NCBI RefSeq assembly: GCF_040227235.1
Contig: NZ_JBELNZ010000004.1
Coordinates: 310,001-374,000 of the forward strand
Reading direction: 5' to 3'
From: Parafrigoribacterium_A soli
GTDB taxonomy: Bacteria; Actinomycetota; Actinomycetes; Actinomycetales; Microbacteriaceae
DNA length: 64,000 nt
Both the position numbers and the translations under genes were made by a program. How positions within the stretch are numbered: the first letter of the stretch is position 1; the number at the start of each line of letters is the position of its first letter. Shown here one piece after another: positions 16,737 to 26,500 of the stretch. The notes below the pieces were generated by a model. That model did not search any database and was not told the DNA's origin. It saw nothing but the letters and a program-made list of their open reading frames with translations.

Positions 16737-17633
16737 ATGTCCATCTCCCTTCTTTGCGGGCTTGGCCACGTGGCGAGCGTGCCGCAGCTGCGTGAGAACG
16801 GTCTGACGGAGGCCCGGGTGCGCGCGGCTACGAGGCGCGGCGAGATCGTGCGCTTGCGGCGCGGCACCTACGGATGCGCGCACCTCGAGACGCTGGCGAC
16901 CACTGCCGCACGGGCGGGCGGTGCGGTTACGTGCGTGTCGCTGCTGCGTGAATTCGGTGTATGGGCGGGGCACGGAACGCGCGCTCACATCCAAATCTCG
17001 CCCAAGGCATCGCACGTGGTGCACGGGCTCCTCGACGCCGATGGCCTCGCCGCGCGCTTTCACTGGGAACGGCCGCGGTTCGGGATGGAGACGGCCTGGC
17101 GGGTGACCAGAATGCAAGCGCTCTGGCAGGCCATCCGCTGTCTGGACGAGGAAAATGCCATTGCCGCGCTGGAGTCCGCGATCCACACCGGCTTTCTCCC
17201 CATCGAAGACATACTGCGGCTATGGCAACTCGCGCCCCGCCGCCTGCACGAGTACTGCGACGAGCTCGTACTGATCAGCGGCTCGGGCAACGAGACATTC
17301 GTGCGGCTGCGGCTGCAGCGCGTGGGACACCGAGTGGTACCGCAGGGTACTGTTCCCGGTCTGGGCCACCAGGATCTCGTGGTGAACGACTGCCTCGGGC
17401 TGGAAATCGATAGCCGCGCCTGGCACGACAACGACGCGCAGCGCGTTGTGGACTACGACCGGGATCTGCATGCCGCGGGGCTCGGGCGGCCGACCATCCG
17501 CATCCTGCCGTCCCACATCCACTCGAGCTGGCCGGTCACGCTCGCGGTGATCGAGCGAGCGGCCGCCGATGCGGCAGGGAATGCGCAGCGGCGCCGCGGG
17601 CGAGTAATCGCGGGCGTCGCAGAGGCTTTCTAG
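16737..17633 (+). CDS. AbiEi-like / DUF559 nuclease-fold orphan protein, paralogue 2
   Basis: 298 residues, the same length as the paralogue at 3317. The N-terminal winged-helix-like part reads LCGLGHVASVPQLRENGLTEARVRAATRRGEIVRLRRGTYGC. The middle is AbiEi-like (CLDEENAIAALESAIHTGFLP). The C-terminal DUF559-like part reads GLGHQDLVVNDCLGLEIDSRAWHDNDAQRVVDYDRD, with the acidic Asp...Glu-x-Asp set. Related proteins are annotated as type IV toxin-antitoxin antitoxin-like or very-short-patch-repair-like; no partner toxin is next to it. It is bracketed by 75-bp direct repeats. The function is unknown. Confidence 0.75.
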   Translation: MSISLLCGLGHVASVPQLRENGLTEARVRAATRRGEIVRLRRGTYGCAHLETLATTAARAGGAVTCVSLLREFGVWAGHGTRAHIQISPKASHVVHGLLDADGLAARFHWERPRFGMETAWRVTRMQALWQAIRCLDEENAIAALESAIHTGFLPIEDILRLWQLAPRRLHEYCDELVLISGSGNETFVRLRLQRVGHRVVPQGTVPGLGHQDLVVNDCLGLEIDSRAWHDNDAQRVVDYDRDLHAAGLGRPTIRILPSHIHSSWPVTLAVIERAAADAAGNAQRRRGRVIAGVAEAF

Positions 17634-17692
17634 TGCCGCGCGGCCAGCGTGTGGTTGTGTCTCTGCACCAGCCCGCGTTGCGAACATCGATA

Positions 17693-17767
17693 ACGCAGGA
17701 TGGATTGCGACACGCCGCCGAAAACTGCCAGAAGTCGCGGCGTGTCCCCGAATCTCCGACGTTAGCT
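17693..17767 (+). repeat. 75-bp direct repeat, copy B
   Basis: Second copy of the repeat at 16561-16635, 59 bp after the stop of the intervening gene and 36 bp before the end of ackA. Here GACACGCCGC and GCGGCGTGTC form a perfect 10-bp stem around an 18-base loop, so this copy can act as a hairpin between convergent genes. No third copy was noticed in the window. Confidence 0.9.
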
Positions 17768-17803
17768 ACGCGAAGGCGTGCGGCAGGATCAGACGGGAGG
17801 GGC

Positions 17804-18928
17804 TCAGGCCGTGACGGCCGCCACCTGGCGCGCGATCTCGAGCTCCTCGTTCGTGGGGATGACGAGCACGGCGACGGGCGAGCCATCCGGCGAGATGTAG
17901 CGGGCCTCCTTCGACGCGAGCTCGTTGCGGTCGGGGTCGACCGAGATACCCATGAACTCGAGCCCGGCGAGGGTGCGGCGGCGCAGCAGCACGTTGTTCT
18001 CGCCGACACCCGCGGTGAAGACGAGCGCATCAAGCCCTCGAAGCTGCGCGATGTACGCGCCGATGTAGCGGCGCAGACGGTGCCGGTACACGGCGAGCGC
18101 GAGCTCCGCGGCCTCGTCACCCCGGCCCGCGGCCGCCTGCACATCGCGCATGTCGCCGGTGCCGGTCATCCCGAGCAGGCCGCTGTGGCGGTTGAGCAGT
18201 TCGTCGAGCTGGTCGAAGTCGAAACCCGCGACCCGGTGCAGATGGATGAGCGCGGCCGGGTCGATGTCGCCCGATCGGGTTCCCATGACCAGGCCTTCGA
18301 GCGGCGTCATGCCCATGCTCGTCTCGACGGACACTCCCCCGTCGACCGCGCAGACGGACGCCCCGTTGCCGAGGTGCAGCACGATCGTCTTGAGCTCCGC
18401 CAGGGGGCGACCGAGGAACGACGCGGCCTGCTCCGAGACGTATTTATGGGACGTGCCGTGGAATCCGTAGCGCCGTACCCCGTACTTCTTGGCCAGGTCG
18501 GTGTCGATCGCGTAGGTGTACGCGGCGGCGGGAAGCGTGTGGTGGAACGCGGTGTCGAAGACGGCGACGTGCGGCACCCCGGGCAGCGCGATCCTCGCGG
18601 CACGGATGCCGAGAAGGTTCGGCGGGTTGTGCAGCGGTGCGAGCTCATTGAGCTCCTCGATCTGGTCGACCACCTCATCAGTGATGAGCGTCGCGCTCGT
18701 GAAGAGCGACCCGCCGTGCACGACCCGATGGCCGACGGCGGCAATCTCGCGACCGGTGCCGAGCCTCGCGAGAACTTCGCGCATCCCCGCCTCGTGATTC
18801 GGGATGTCGGATCCCGGTTCGCCGATGCGCTCGAGCAGTCCGCTGAGCAGTGGTTGTTCCGTTTCGAGGTCGACCAGTTGGTATTTGATCGAGGATGAGC
18901 CGGAGTTGACGACGAAGATCTGGGTCAC
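17804..18928 (-). CDS. ackA: Acetate kinase
   Basis: 374 residues from a GTG at 18928 with AAGGA upstream. It interconverts acetyl phosphate + ADP and acetate + ATP. The start VVNSGSSSIKYQL, HRVVHGG, GFHGTSHKYVS, VLHLGNGAS and VFTAGVGEN are the ASKHA-kinase signatures of AckA. The usual partner pta is on the same strand but 8.1 kb upstream, separated by the FtsX-type ABC system. Confidence 0.96.
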   Translation of the reverse strand: MTQIFVVNSGSSSIKYQLVDLETEQPLLSGLLERIGEPGSDIPNHEAGMREVLARLGTGREIAAVGHRVVHGGSLFTSATLITDEVVDQIEELNELAPLHNPPNLLGIRAARIALPGVPHVAVFDTAFHHTLPAAAYTYAIDTDLAKKYGVRRYGFHGTSHKYVSEQAASFLGRPLAELKTIVLHLGNGASVCAVDGGVSVETSMGMTPLEGLVMGTRSGDIDPAALIHLHRVAGFDFDQLDELLNRHSGLLGMTGTGDMRDVQAAAGRGDEAAELALAVYRHRLRRYIGAYIAQLRGLDALVFTAGVGENNVLLRRRTLAGLEFMGISVDPDRNELASKEARYISPDGSPVAVLVIPTNEELEIARQVAAVTA

Positions 18929-19035
18929 GCTGCGTCCTTAGCCGAGGGGGTAAAACCTCACTCTCGAGCGTACCCGCGCCGGATGGCGGGAACGCGGCCG
19001 GGATAGGGTCCTTCGACCCTTCCGGGCAGGCGACA

Positions 19036-19779
19036 TCAGGGGGCGGCGAGGTGACGCGGCGCCGAGTGCAGCCTTCCGTCGGCAAGCGTGAGGGTGAAAT
19101 CCGCCTTCGCCTGGATGCTGGGGTCATGTGTGGAGATGATCGCCGTCATGCCTTCCGCGCGCACAACCGAGCGCATGAGCTCCATGACGGCCGCACCCGT
19201 CTCGGCATCGAGCTGGCCGGTCGGCTCGTCTGCAATGAGCAGTCGCGGCGAATTCGCCAGGGCCCTGGCGATTGCGACGCGCTGCTGCTGCCCGCCGGAG
19301 AGCTCGGATGGACGCTGGCCCGCGTGATCGGCCAGGCCGACCACGTCCAGAAGCTCGGCGACGCGCTGATCACGCAGGCGCGGCGCCATCCGGTGCAGTC
19401 GCAGCGGGAGACCGACATTCTCGGCCGCAGAAAGCATCGGCACGAGCCCGAACGTCTGGAACACGAAGGAGATCTCGTCGCGCCGAAGGGCGGTGCGACC
19501 AGGCTCGTCGAGCGCACTCACCTCCGTGCCATTCACGAACACGCGCCCGCTGCTGGGCAGGTCGAGACCGCCGATGCAGTTGAGCAGCGTCGTCTTGCCG
19601 GAACCCGAGCGCCCGACGAGCGCGACCAGTGCGCCCGGCATGACGGTGAACGACACGTCCTGGAGCGCGTGCACCTCGCCGCCCGCCGAAGCGTAGCTGC
19701 GCGAGACCCCCTCCGCGACCACCATCGGCGTCTCCGTCGACGTGTGCCCGGCGTCGTCAAGCAGTGTTGGTGTGCTCAT
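19036..19779 (-). CDS. ABC transporter ATPase, MacB/LolD type
   Basis: 247 residues with Walker A GRSGSGKT (56-63), LSGGQQQR signature, Walker B LLIADEPTGQLD and the LolD-like IISTHDPSIQAKAD switch region. The ATPGQLD-type D-loop and short length are typical of ATPases that drive FtsX/MacB permeases rather than importers. It is the last gene of a four-gene unit; its ATG overlaps the stop of the ATPase-AbrB gene (ATGA). Confidence 0.9.
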   Translation of the reverse strand: MSTPTLLDDAGHTSTETPMVVAEGVSRSYASAGGEVHALQDVSFTVMPGALVALVGRSGSGKTTLLNCIGGLDLPSSGRVFVNGTEVSALDEPGRTALRRDEISFVFQTFGLVPMLSAAENVGLPLRLHRMAPRLRDQRVAELLDVVGLADHAGQRPSELSGGQQQRVAIARALANSPRLLIADEPTGQLDAETGAAVMELMRSVVRAEGMTAIISTHDPSIQAKADFTLTLADGRLHSAPRHLAAP

Positions 19780-20756
19780 GACCGTTCTCCCTCGCCCGCG
19801 TCGCCGACATCCGGATCGGTGCCCCTCGTTACCTCGGGCGCCCAGACGCCCAGGTGGTCGGCCTCAAGCTCCAGCCGCACCCGGTCCTTCAGGCCCAGCG
19901 ACTTGCGATACGCGGCGGGCACCTGAAGCCTGCCGGCGCGATCCAGCACCGCGAACTCCTCGGCGATCGTTTCGGATGCGCCGTGCTCGTTCACACTCGT
20001 GCGACGCACGACCTCCGACGAGGTTCGACCGTCGCGGATCGCCACCGTTCGCTGCACCTGGTTCGACACCTCCGCGTCGTGCGTGACGATCACGACGGTC
20101 GTTCCGAATTCCGCGTTCACCGACCGCAGTGCCTCAAAGACCTCTTCGCCGGTCGCCTGATCGAGTTCGCCCGTGGGCTCATCCGCAAATAGCACCTGGG
20201 GTCGGTTCGAGAGGGCGACAGCGATGGCGACCCGCTGCTGCTCGCCGCCCGAGAGCTCACCCGGCCGGCGACGAGCCTTCTCGGCCATGCCGAGCGAATC
20301 GAGAAGCTCGAGCGCCCGAACAGAACGCTCGCGCCTCGGTACCCCGCTGAACGACATCGGAAGCGCAACATTCTCGGCGGCCGTGAGATACGGCAGGAGG
20401 TTGCGCGCCGTCTGCTGCCAGATGAATCCGACAACGCTGCGCCGGTACCGGATGCGCTGCGCCGCAGTCAGGTGCAGCAGGTCCCAGCCTGCGACGCTGG
20501 CCTTGCCCGCGGTGGGCGTATCGAGGCCGGACAACACGTTGAGCAGGGTGGACTTGCCCGATCCGGATGCCCCGATGATTGCGATCATCTCTCCCGCCCG
20601 AACGAGCAGGTCGAGGCCCTGGAGCGCCTGCACCTCGATGTTCTCGACCTGGTAGATGCGCACGACGTTGTCGCACACGATCAGGGCATCCGAGCCGAAT
20701 TCCTCTCGATACCGGGTGCTGAGCGCGCCGTTCGGCGCATCCGCAGTGCTGGTCAT
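19776..20756 (-). CDS. ABC transporter ATPase (MacB/LolD type) with C-terminal AbrB-like domain
   Basis: 326 residues from the ATG at 20756, preceded by TAGGAG. Residues 25-245 form a LolD-type ATPase: Walker A GASGSGKS (62-69), LSGGEQQR (168-175), LFADEPTGELD (189-199). After a 25-residue linker, residues 268-305 read AVLDRAGRLQVPAAYRKSLGLKDRVRLELEADHLGVW. That is the swapped-hairpin (SpoVT/AbrB) pattern: short strand, Gly-Arg turn, Pro, Leu-Gly, then alternating charged strands. AbrB domains usually bind DNA or dimerise, and here it may dimerise or regulate the ATPase. It overlaps both neighbours by four bases. Confidence 0.82.
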   Translation of the reverse strand: MTSTADAPNGALSTRYREEFGSDALIVCDNVVRIYQVENIEVQALQGLDLLVRAGEMIAIIGASGSGKSTLLNVLSGLDTPTAGKASVAGWDLLHLTAAQRIRYRRSVVGFIWQQTARNLLPYLTAAENVALPMSFSGVPRRERSVRALELLDSLGMAEKARRRPGELSGGEQQRVAIAVALSNRPQVLFADEPTGELDQATGEEVFEALRSVNAEFGTTVVIVTHDAEVSNQVQRTVAIRDGRTSSEVVRRTSVNEHGASETIAEEFAVLDRAGRLQVPAAYRKSLGLKDRVRLELEADHLGVWAPEVTRGTDPDVGDAGEGERS

Positions 20757-23536
20757 ACTGTTTCTCCTACCCGTAATACCTCGGCCAAGCGATCGCGACG
20801 ACGCAGCAGAACCTCGACGAGCACGGCGATCGCGAGCACCACCGCTGCGGCGCCGACCACCGCGCCCATGAACGACCACGAGATCGCGGTCTGTGGAACG
20901 TAGAGTCCTCCCGCGAGCACCCCGAGTCCGAGCGACGGCCCCAGGAACAGGACCACGCCGAGTCCCGCGGCGGCACCGCCCAGCAGCGCCGCGATGACGA
21001 GCGGCGCGAGTTCCGACAGTGCGAGCCACCATCCGAGCCCCGCGGGAATTCCGAGCGTGCGCAATAGCGAGAGGGAGCGCGCTCTCTCCGCTGCTCCCGC
21101 GAGGACGGTGGCGAGCAGCGAGAGCACGGCAAGCACGCCGAGCACCAGTACCGACAGCCCGAGCACGTTCCCTACTCCCGCAACCATGGCCTTGCCATTC
21201 CAGGATGCCAACCAGCCCGTGCGGGTCGTCATACGGAGCCCGGGAATGTCAGCCGCAGTGAGAGCCTTCCCGGCCCCCGGTCCCATGACGAGCGTGGTGT
21301 CGGCCCTGAGCGGCTGACCGAGGCGCTTGGACAGAACACCCAGGTCGATGTACACGAACGGCCCGCTGAGGTACCCATCCGGACCGGATGCGGCAGTGCC
21401 GACAACCCGCACCGGGATGTCGAGGTCGTTCACCGAGATCGCCACGTCTTTCGAGGCGAGCCTTTTCGCCACGGTGGAGTCCACCAGCACCGGTACCCTG
21501 CCCGATGCGCCCGGCGCGTCGAGCAGCCGCGCGAAGACCTTCGACGGCGAGGGTCTCGCCACGCCGTCAATGTCGGGGAGCGAGCGCAGGGCGCTGTTGT
21601 AGTGGCCGTCGACCCCCAGGAGCGTGACGAGGGAGGTCGACGTGCCGAGGTCGAGGTGAACGCTGCTCGAGGTCTGGAATGACGTCACTGCCGTGACCCC
21701 GGGAGCCGCAGCGATACCCGCGACGCCCTTCGCGCTCACGGCACCCTGCGCGCGGGCATCCGCGCCCACCCGTTGCCAGGACGCATCCTGTTGGCCGGAG
21801 CTGACCGTTGCGCTCAGCAGGCCGCTGCCAACCGTCAGCGCAACCGCCAGAGTCAGCGCCAGCACGGGGAGCACGGCCATCGCCCTCTGGGCGCGCACCG
21901 CACCCAGAAGTCCGAGCACGCCTCTCGTGCGCCGCGCGAGCGCGCCCACGAAGCGCACCGGCCAGCGGTACACCCTGAGCACGACGATGGCAACGACCGC
22001 CGCGAGGAGCAGCGGCGCCCCCGACAGCAGCGGGTCGACCCCGGCCGTTCTCGATTGGAGCAGCCCTCTTGAACCGAGGCCCGCGATCGCGGCCACGGCG
22101 AGCGCCACCACGGTCACTTCAAGCGCGATTCTCCTCGTGGCGCGGCGGCGATCCAGATCGAGCCGATCCCGCCGGTTCGCGGGTGCCGCACGACCGAGGC
22201 GCGCGCCGCTGGCGGCGATGGCCTGCACGGGCCCGGACAGCACGGCCACCACGAGCACGACAACAAGCAGCGACTCCGTCGACGGACCCGGCACGAACGC
22301 CGCGAGCGCGGCACCGATACCAAGCGCCACCACGCAGGCCAGCACAGACTCGAACAGAAAACGGATGCCGATGGCCGCGACCGACGCACCTCGCGCTCGC
22401 TCGAGCGCGATCTCCGGCACGCGGCGCGACACGAGAAGTCGAGAAAGCAGTATCAGCACGAGCAGCGTGACGCTGAGCACTCCGACGAGCACGATAGACA
22501 TCTGTGCCGTGGCAGCCCTCGCCTCCCCCGCGTACGCGGCGGTCGCCGCCGCGAATTCTGAACTCACCTGGATCGCCGCATCGGTCGGAGGAACGAGATC
22601 CGAGTTGTTGGCCGTGAGCGCCTCGATCTCGGACTCCACCCGCTCTTCGAGCTTCTGCGTGAAGAGTTTCGGGTCGACTCGAACGCGCACGGTCGCGGTG
22701 AGGGGGTCGCCGAAGAAGTTGGCGGCCTTCTCGATGCCGTTGGGCATCGTCAGGACCACGATGTCGACATACCTCGAGAGATCGCCCTCCCCGCCGGTGG
22801 GATGCCACATCCCCGGGAGGTCCACCCATGGCGATGGGCCGGTGGACGGGCTCGCGCGATCGACGACGCCGACCACCCTGAGCGGCAGGCCCGACGCATC
22901 GGGTCCGGCCGAGGCATCGTGCAGGCTCAACTCGCTACCGACGCTCAGACCACTTGCTGCCGCCGCCGCGGTCGACATGATGACGTCGACCGGTCCATCG
23001 GATGCCTGTGGACCGTCGGTCGGCAGTTCGCCGTCGGCGATGGTGACGTCGCGCTCGGCGCTGTCGCTGAGCAGCCCGATGGCGACGCGCAGGCGAGAAG
23101 CATTCGAGCGCGATGGAGCGCCGAGCACTTCGGCATCCGCCTGCTGCCCCAGAACCGTGACCGTCGTGCCCTGCCAGACCTGCCGAAGCGCACGCGGCAG
23201 GTGATCCGTAATCGTGCTCGCGACGCGCAGCACGTCCCCGGGCGCGACCACCTTGTCGAGGTTCCAGGGTCGCTGCACGCCGGTGGGGAATTCCACCACC
23301 ACGTCCGCGCGCGATCCGGCCTCAGCCACGGCCTCCTGGGCGCCGACATCGACCGTGTGCACCATGAGTCGTGGTGCGGCAATGGCGATGGCGCAGGCGA
23401 ACGCGGCGAGAACGATCCATGCCGCAAGCAGCATGAGGTCGCGCCTCGCCCTTCGGCGCAGGAGCAGAAGGCTCGACGACACGGTCGATCGCCACTGCCT
23501 GCTCAGGCGTTCCATCCCATCCGTCGGTCGCCTCAT
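20753..23536 (-). CDS. Large FtsX/MacB-type ABC permease, 927 residues
   Basis: Starts at an ATG (23536) overlapping the previous stop. An N-terminal helix (about 34-54) is followed by a large extracytoplasmic domain, a first core of helices (around MSIVLVGVLSVTLLVLILLSRLLVSRRVPEIALERARGAS), a second extracytoplasmic domain, and a C-terminal FtsX core (VLGLSVLVLGVLAVLSLLATVLAGAAERARSLSLLRTLGIP). This double FtsX layout is known for lipoprotein or cell-envelope remodelling transporters. It is probably the partner of one of the two adjacent ATPases. The substrate is unknown. Confidence 0.85.
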   Translation of the reverse strand: MRRPTDGMERLSRQWRSTVSSSLLLLRRRARRDLMLLAAWIVLAAFACAIAIAAPRLMVHTVDVGAQEAVAEAGSRADVVVEFPTGVQRPWNLDKVVAPGDVLRVASTITDHLPRALRQVWQGTTVTVLGQQADAEVLGAPSRSNASRLRVAIGLLSDSAERDVTIADGELPTDGPQASDGPVDVIMSTAAAAASGLSVGSELSLHDASAGPDASGLPLRVVGVVDRASPSTGPSPWVDLPGMWHPTGGEGDLSRYVDIVVLTMPNGIEKAANFFGDPLTATVRVRVDPKLFTQKLEERVESEIEALTANNSDLVPPTDAAIQVSSEFAAATAAYAGEARAATAQMSIVLVGVLSVTLLVLILLSRLLVSRRVPEIALERARGASVAAIGIRFLFESVLACVVALGIGAALAAFVPGPSTESLLVVVLVVAVLSGPVQAIAASGARLGRAAPANRRDRLDLDRRRATRRIALEVTVVALAVAAIAGLGSRGLLQSRTAGVDPLLSGAPLLLAAVVAIVVLRVYRWPVRFVGALARRTRGVLGLLGAVRAQRAMAVLPVLALTLAVALTVGSGLLSATVSSGQQDASWQRVGADARAQGAVSAKGVAGIAAAPGVTAVTSFQTSSSVHLDLGTSTSLVTLLGVDGHYNSALRSLPDIDGVARPSPSKVFARLLDAPGASGRVPVLVDSTVAKRLASKDVAISVNDLDIPVRVVGTAASGPDGYLSGPFVYIDLGVLSKRLGQPLRADTTLVMGPGAGKALTAADIPGLRMTTRTGWLASWNGKAMVAGVGNVLGLSVLVLGVLAVLSLLATVLAGAAERARSLSLLRTLGIPAGLGWWLALSELAPLVIAALLGGAAAGLGVVLFLGPSLGLGVLAGGLYVPQTAISWSFMGAVVGAAAVVLAIAVLVEVLLRRRDRLAEVLRVGETV

Positions 23537-26500
23537 TCGTCTGCGCCCCGGAGAATACTCGCGGGATCCGCGGTTCGCTGTGCCCTGGCGATGCCCACCA
23601 CGGCGAGCGCGACCACGGCGAGAATGATCAGCGCGAGAAGCCCGATGCCGAGCCACGGAACGATCACCTGCACGCTCGGCAGGGTGGGCGCACCGCTCGG
23701 CGAGACTGCGATGAGCGGGCCGACGAGCCAGCCCAGGAGAACGCCCAGCCCAATCCCGATCACGCTCGAGACGAGGCTCACCATTACGGCCTCGGCGCCG
23801 ACCAGTCCCACGAGCATGCGTCTCGAGAGACCGATGGCGCGCAACTGTGCGAGTTCGGTGCGGCGCGATCGCAGGCTCGCGGAGGTGTGCACGGCGAATC
23901 CGGCGATCGCCAGGAGCCCTGCGCCGAGAATCGCGAGCCAGAGCGCAGCCTGCGCGGAGACGCGCATCGGATCCTGCTGCAGTTGTTCGGCCCGCACCTC
24001 ACTGCACTCCGCGGGTGCGAGACCGGCGCGGGTGGGATGGGCCTGCAGATACGCTTCGCCCTGGCCAGGGGCGACGTCGATCCACCACTCGTCGACGAAC
24101 GGGCCGGCCATCCCGGATGCGAGGAGCACGCGGGACAGGGCAGCGTGATCAACGACGATCGTGTCGGGTTGTCCTCCTGCTCCGTCCGGTGCAACATCCG
24201 GCTGGATTCCGCTCATGCTGCCGGGCACCAGTGGCGCGATTCCGGCCACGGAGACGACCAGGTGCGTCCCCGGAAGTTCGAGCTCGAGCGTCATGCCGCG
24301 CGATACGTGTAGTCGGTCCGCGATGCTGCGGGAGATCACGGCGGGGATGGAGATGGCGGGATTCCAGCTCGTGAGCACGAGGTGCGCCGCCCCGGAGTTG
24401 TGCGAGGTCGGCAGCACGGCGTCAATCGCGATCGGCCACCCGTCCTGGTCCTCCGTCAGCTTCGGCGCTTGATCGAAGGGGTCGGGATTGCGCGCGTTCC
24501 AGACGATGCCGCCGCGGTGCAGCGCGACTCTCGGCAACGGCGCTTCGGCATCCGCTCCCTGAGCCGCCGGCTGCAGGGCGCTCACATCCTTGAACACGAG
24601 CTTGATGGAGAACCCCGTGTCCAGCGAGGCGTCGTCCGGAGCCGGCTCGCTGCTGCCGGCTTGCGCGACGCTCGACTGCAGCCCGACGAGCGTGAACGGA
24701 GTCGCGAAGGCGGCGCCCTTCGCGGGGGCGCGCAAGAGCCCCTCGAGCGGATGCGGCTGGCCGTCGGCCGCGACGCCACCGAGATCGAGCGTCGTGAACT
24801 GCCCGTGAGCATCCTGCAGCATCGCGGTGACGCCGACGGTCGTGTTCGCCAGCGGTGCCGTGTCGTCTCCGGCCCTCACCGTGACGCCGACGCCGACCGC
24901 GTTACCGGGCAGGGGGATGCCGTCGACGGGGGCTGGCGTCTTGGCCAGTGCCGTGCTGATGGTTGTTCCTCCCTCGCTGCCGAGGCGGCCGCGCGCGATG
25001 AGCGCCCGGTCCGCCGGGGTGAGCCCGAGAATCGCGGTGGAACTGCCGGTTGAGGGGTTTCCGTCGGAATACGAGCCGGCGGGAGCGACGGCACCGAGCC
25101 TGCGGATGACCGGCTGCGGCTTGCCGCGCGCGCCGTCCACCAGAAGGGGCAGCTCTGCCGCGCCGAGGGCGCCATCCGACGGCACCCGGACCGGCGCACC
25201 GATCACGAGCGCGGCCTGGTCTGTCTGCGACTGGCGCCAGGTCGCGAGAAAGGTCTGGCTGAACGTGCCGACCGACAGGGCGAGCGTGAGAAGAAGCACG
25301 GCCGCGGTGATCTTCTGCGTGCGGCGGCTGATCTCCCATACGCCGAGGGTCACGACGGCTCCGCGCGATCGCCGACCGAAGCGCTCGAGCAGCCGTGACG
25401 CGAGGGGAATGAGGCGCACCGCGACGAGGCCGCCGGCCACGAGCATCACCGCCGGCCCGGCCACGAGCACGGGGTCGACGCCCAGCGATGCCGACAGGTC
25501 GACCGGGCTGCGGTACGACTGCAGCTGCCAGTAGACGACAACGGCGAGCGCGACGAGGCCGAGATCGAGCCCCGAGCGCATCAGGCCGCTGCTGCGCCGC
25601 AGTCGATGCTTGGTTCCGGTCGCATCGACCAGCCGATCCTGACGACGCAGAAGCGGCGCCATGAGCACCGCAACGAACGCGAGCGAGACCCAGGCCGCGG
25701 TAAACCAGGCGACCGGGGGAAGCCCGGCATCCGCGGGCATCCTCGCCGCGACCATGGGCGGCTGCGCGGCGAGCGCGCGATAGGCGAGGGAGGCCAGTGG
25801 CGGACTCGCGAGGGCGGTGACGACACCGATGAGCACGGCTTCCGCGCCGGCAAGAGCGAGCAGCTGGCCCCCCGATGCACCCCTCGCCCGCATGATGAGG
25901 CGCTCGTCTGCCGCGGCGTCGTTCGAGAGCCTGGCGGTCTGTGCGAGCGCGGCCAGGGTGAGCACGAGCAGGAGGAGGGTCACCACCACCACCGTGGACC
26001 GGGTCACGACGAGCGAGGTGCCGATCGCATTGGCACCGTCAGCCAGATCGGTCGTGTAGACGACACCGCGGGCAACGAGTCCGATGTGGAGGATCACGTC
26101 CTGGTTCGCTTCGGCGAGCCGGTCGAGCAGTGGACCGAACTGCTCGGTCGTGATGCCCGTGAAATCCGGCCGGTAGCGAATGTCATAGGAATGCCCGGGC
26201 AGCTCCGCCTTGGCGAGGGCGCCCGGAGCGGTGAGCATCGGTCCAAACCCATTGGTGGGCACATACATCGCGACGTCGGGCTTCGGAAAGCCCGCCTTGT
26301 ATCCGGTGCCGTTCAGCGGGTCGCGCGACCAGTACGAGTCATTCGGATGGTCCGCCCGGTACAGGCCGACGACTGTCGCGGTGACCTTCGCGGCACCATT
26401 CACGGTCGCGAAGCTGCTGCCCAGACGCAGCCCCCAGGCCTTGGCCGCGGCTGCCGGAAGCGCGACGGGCACAGCACCATCCGCCGATGTCGTGGCCTGT

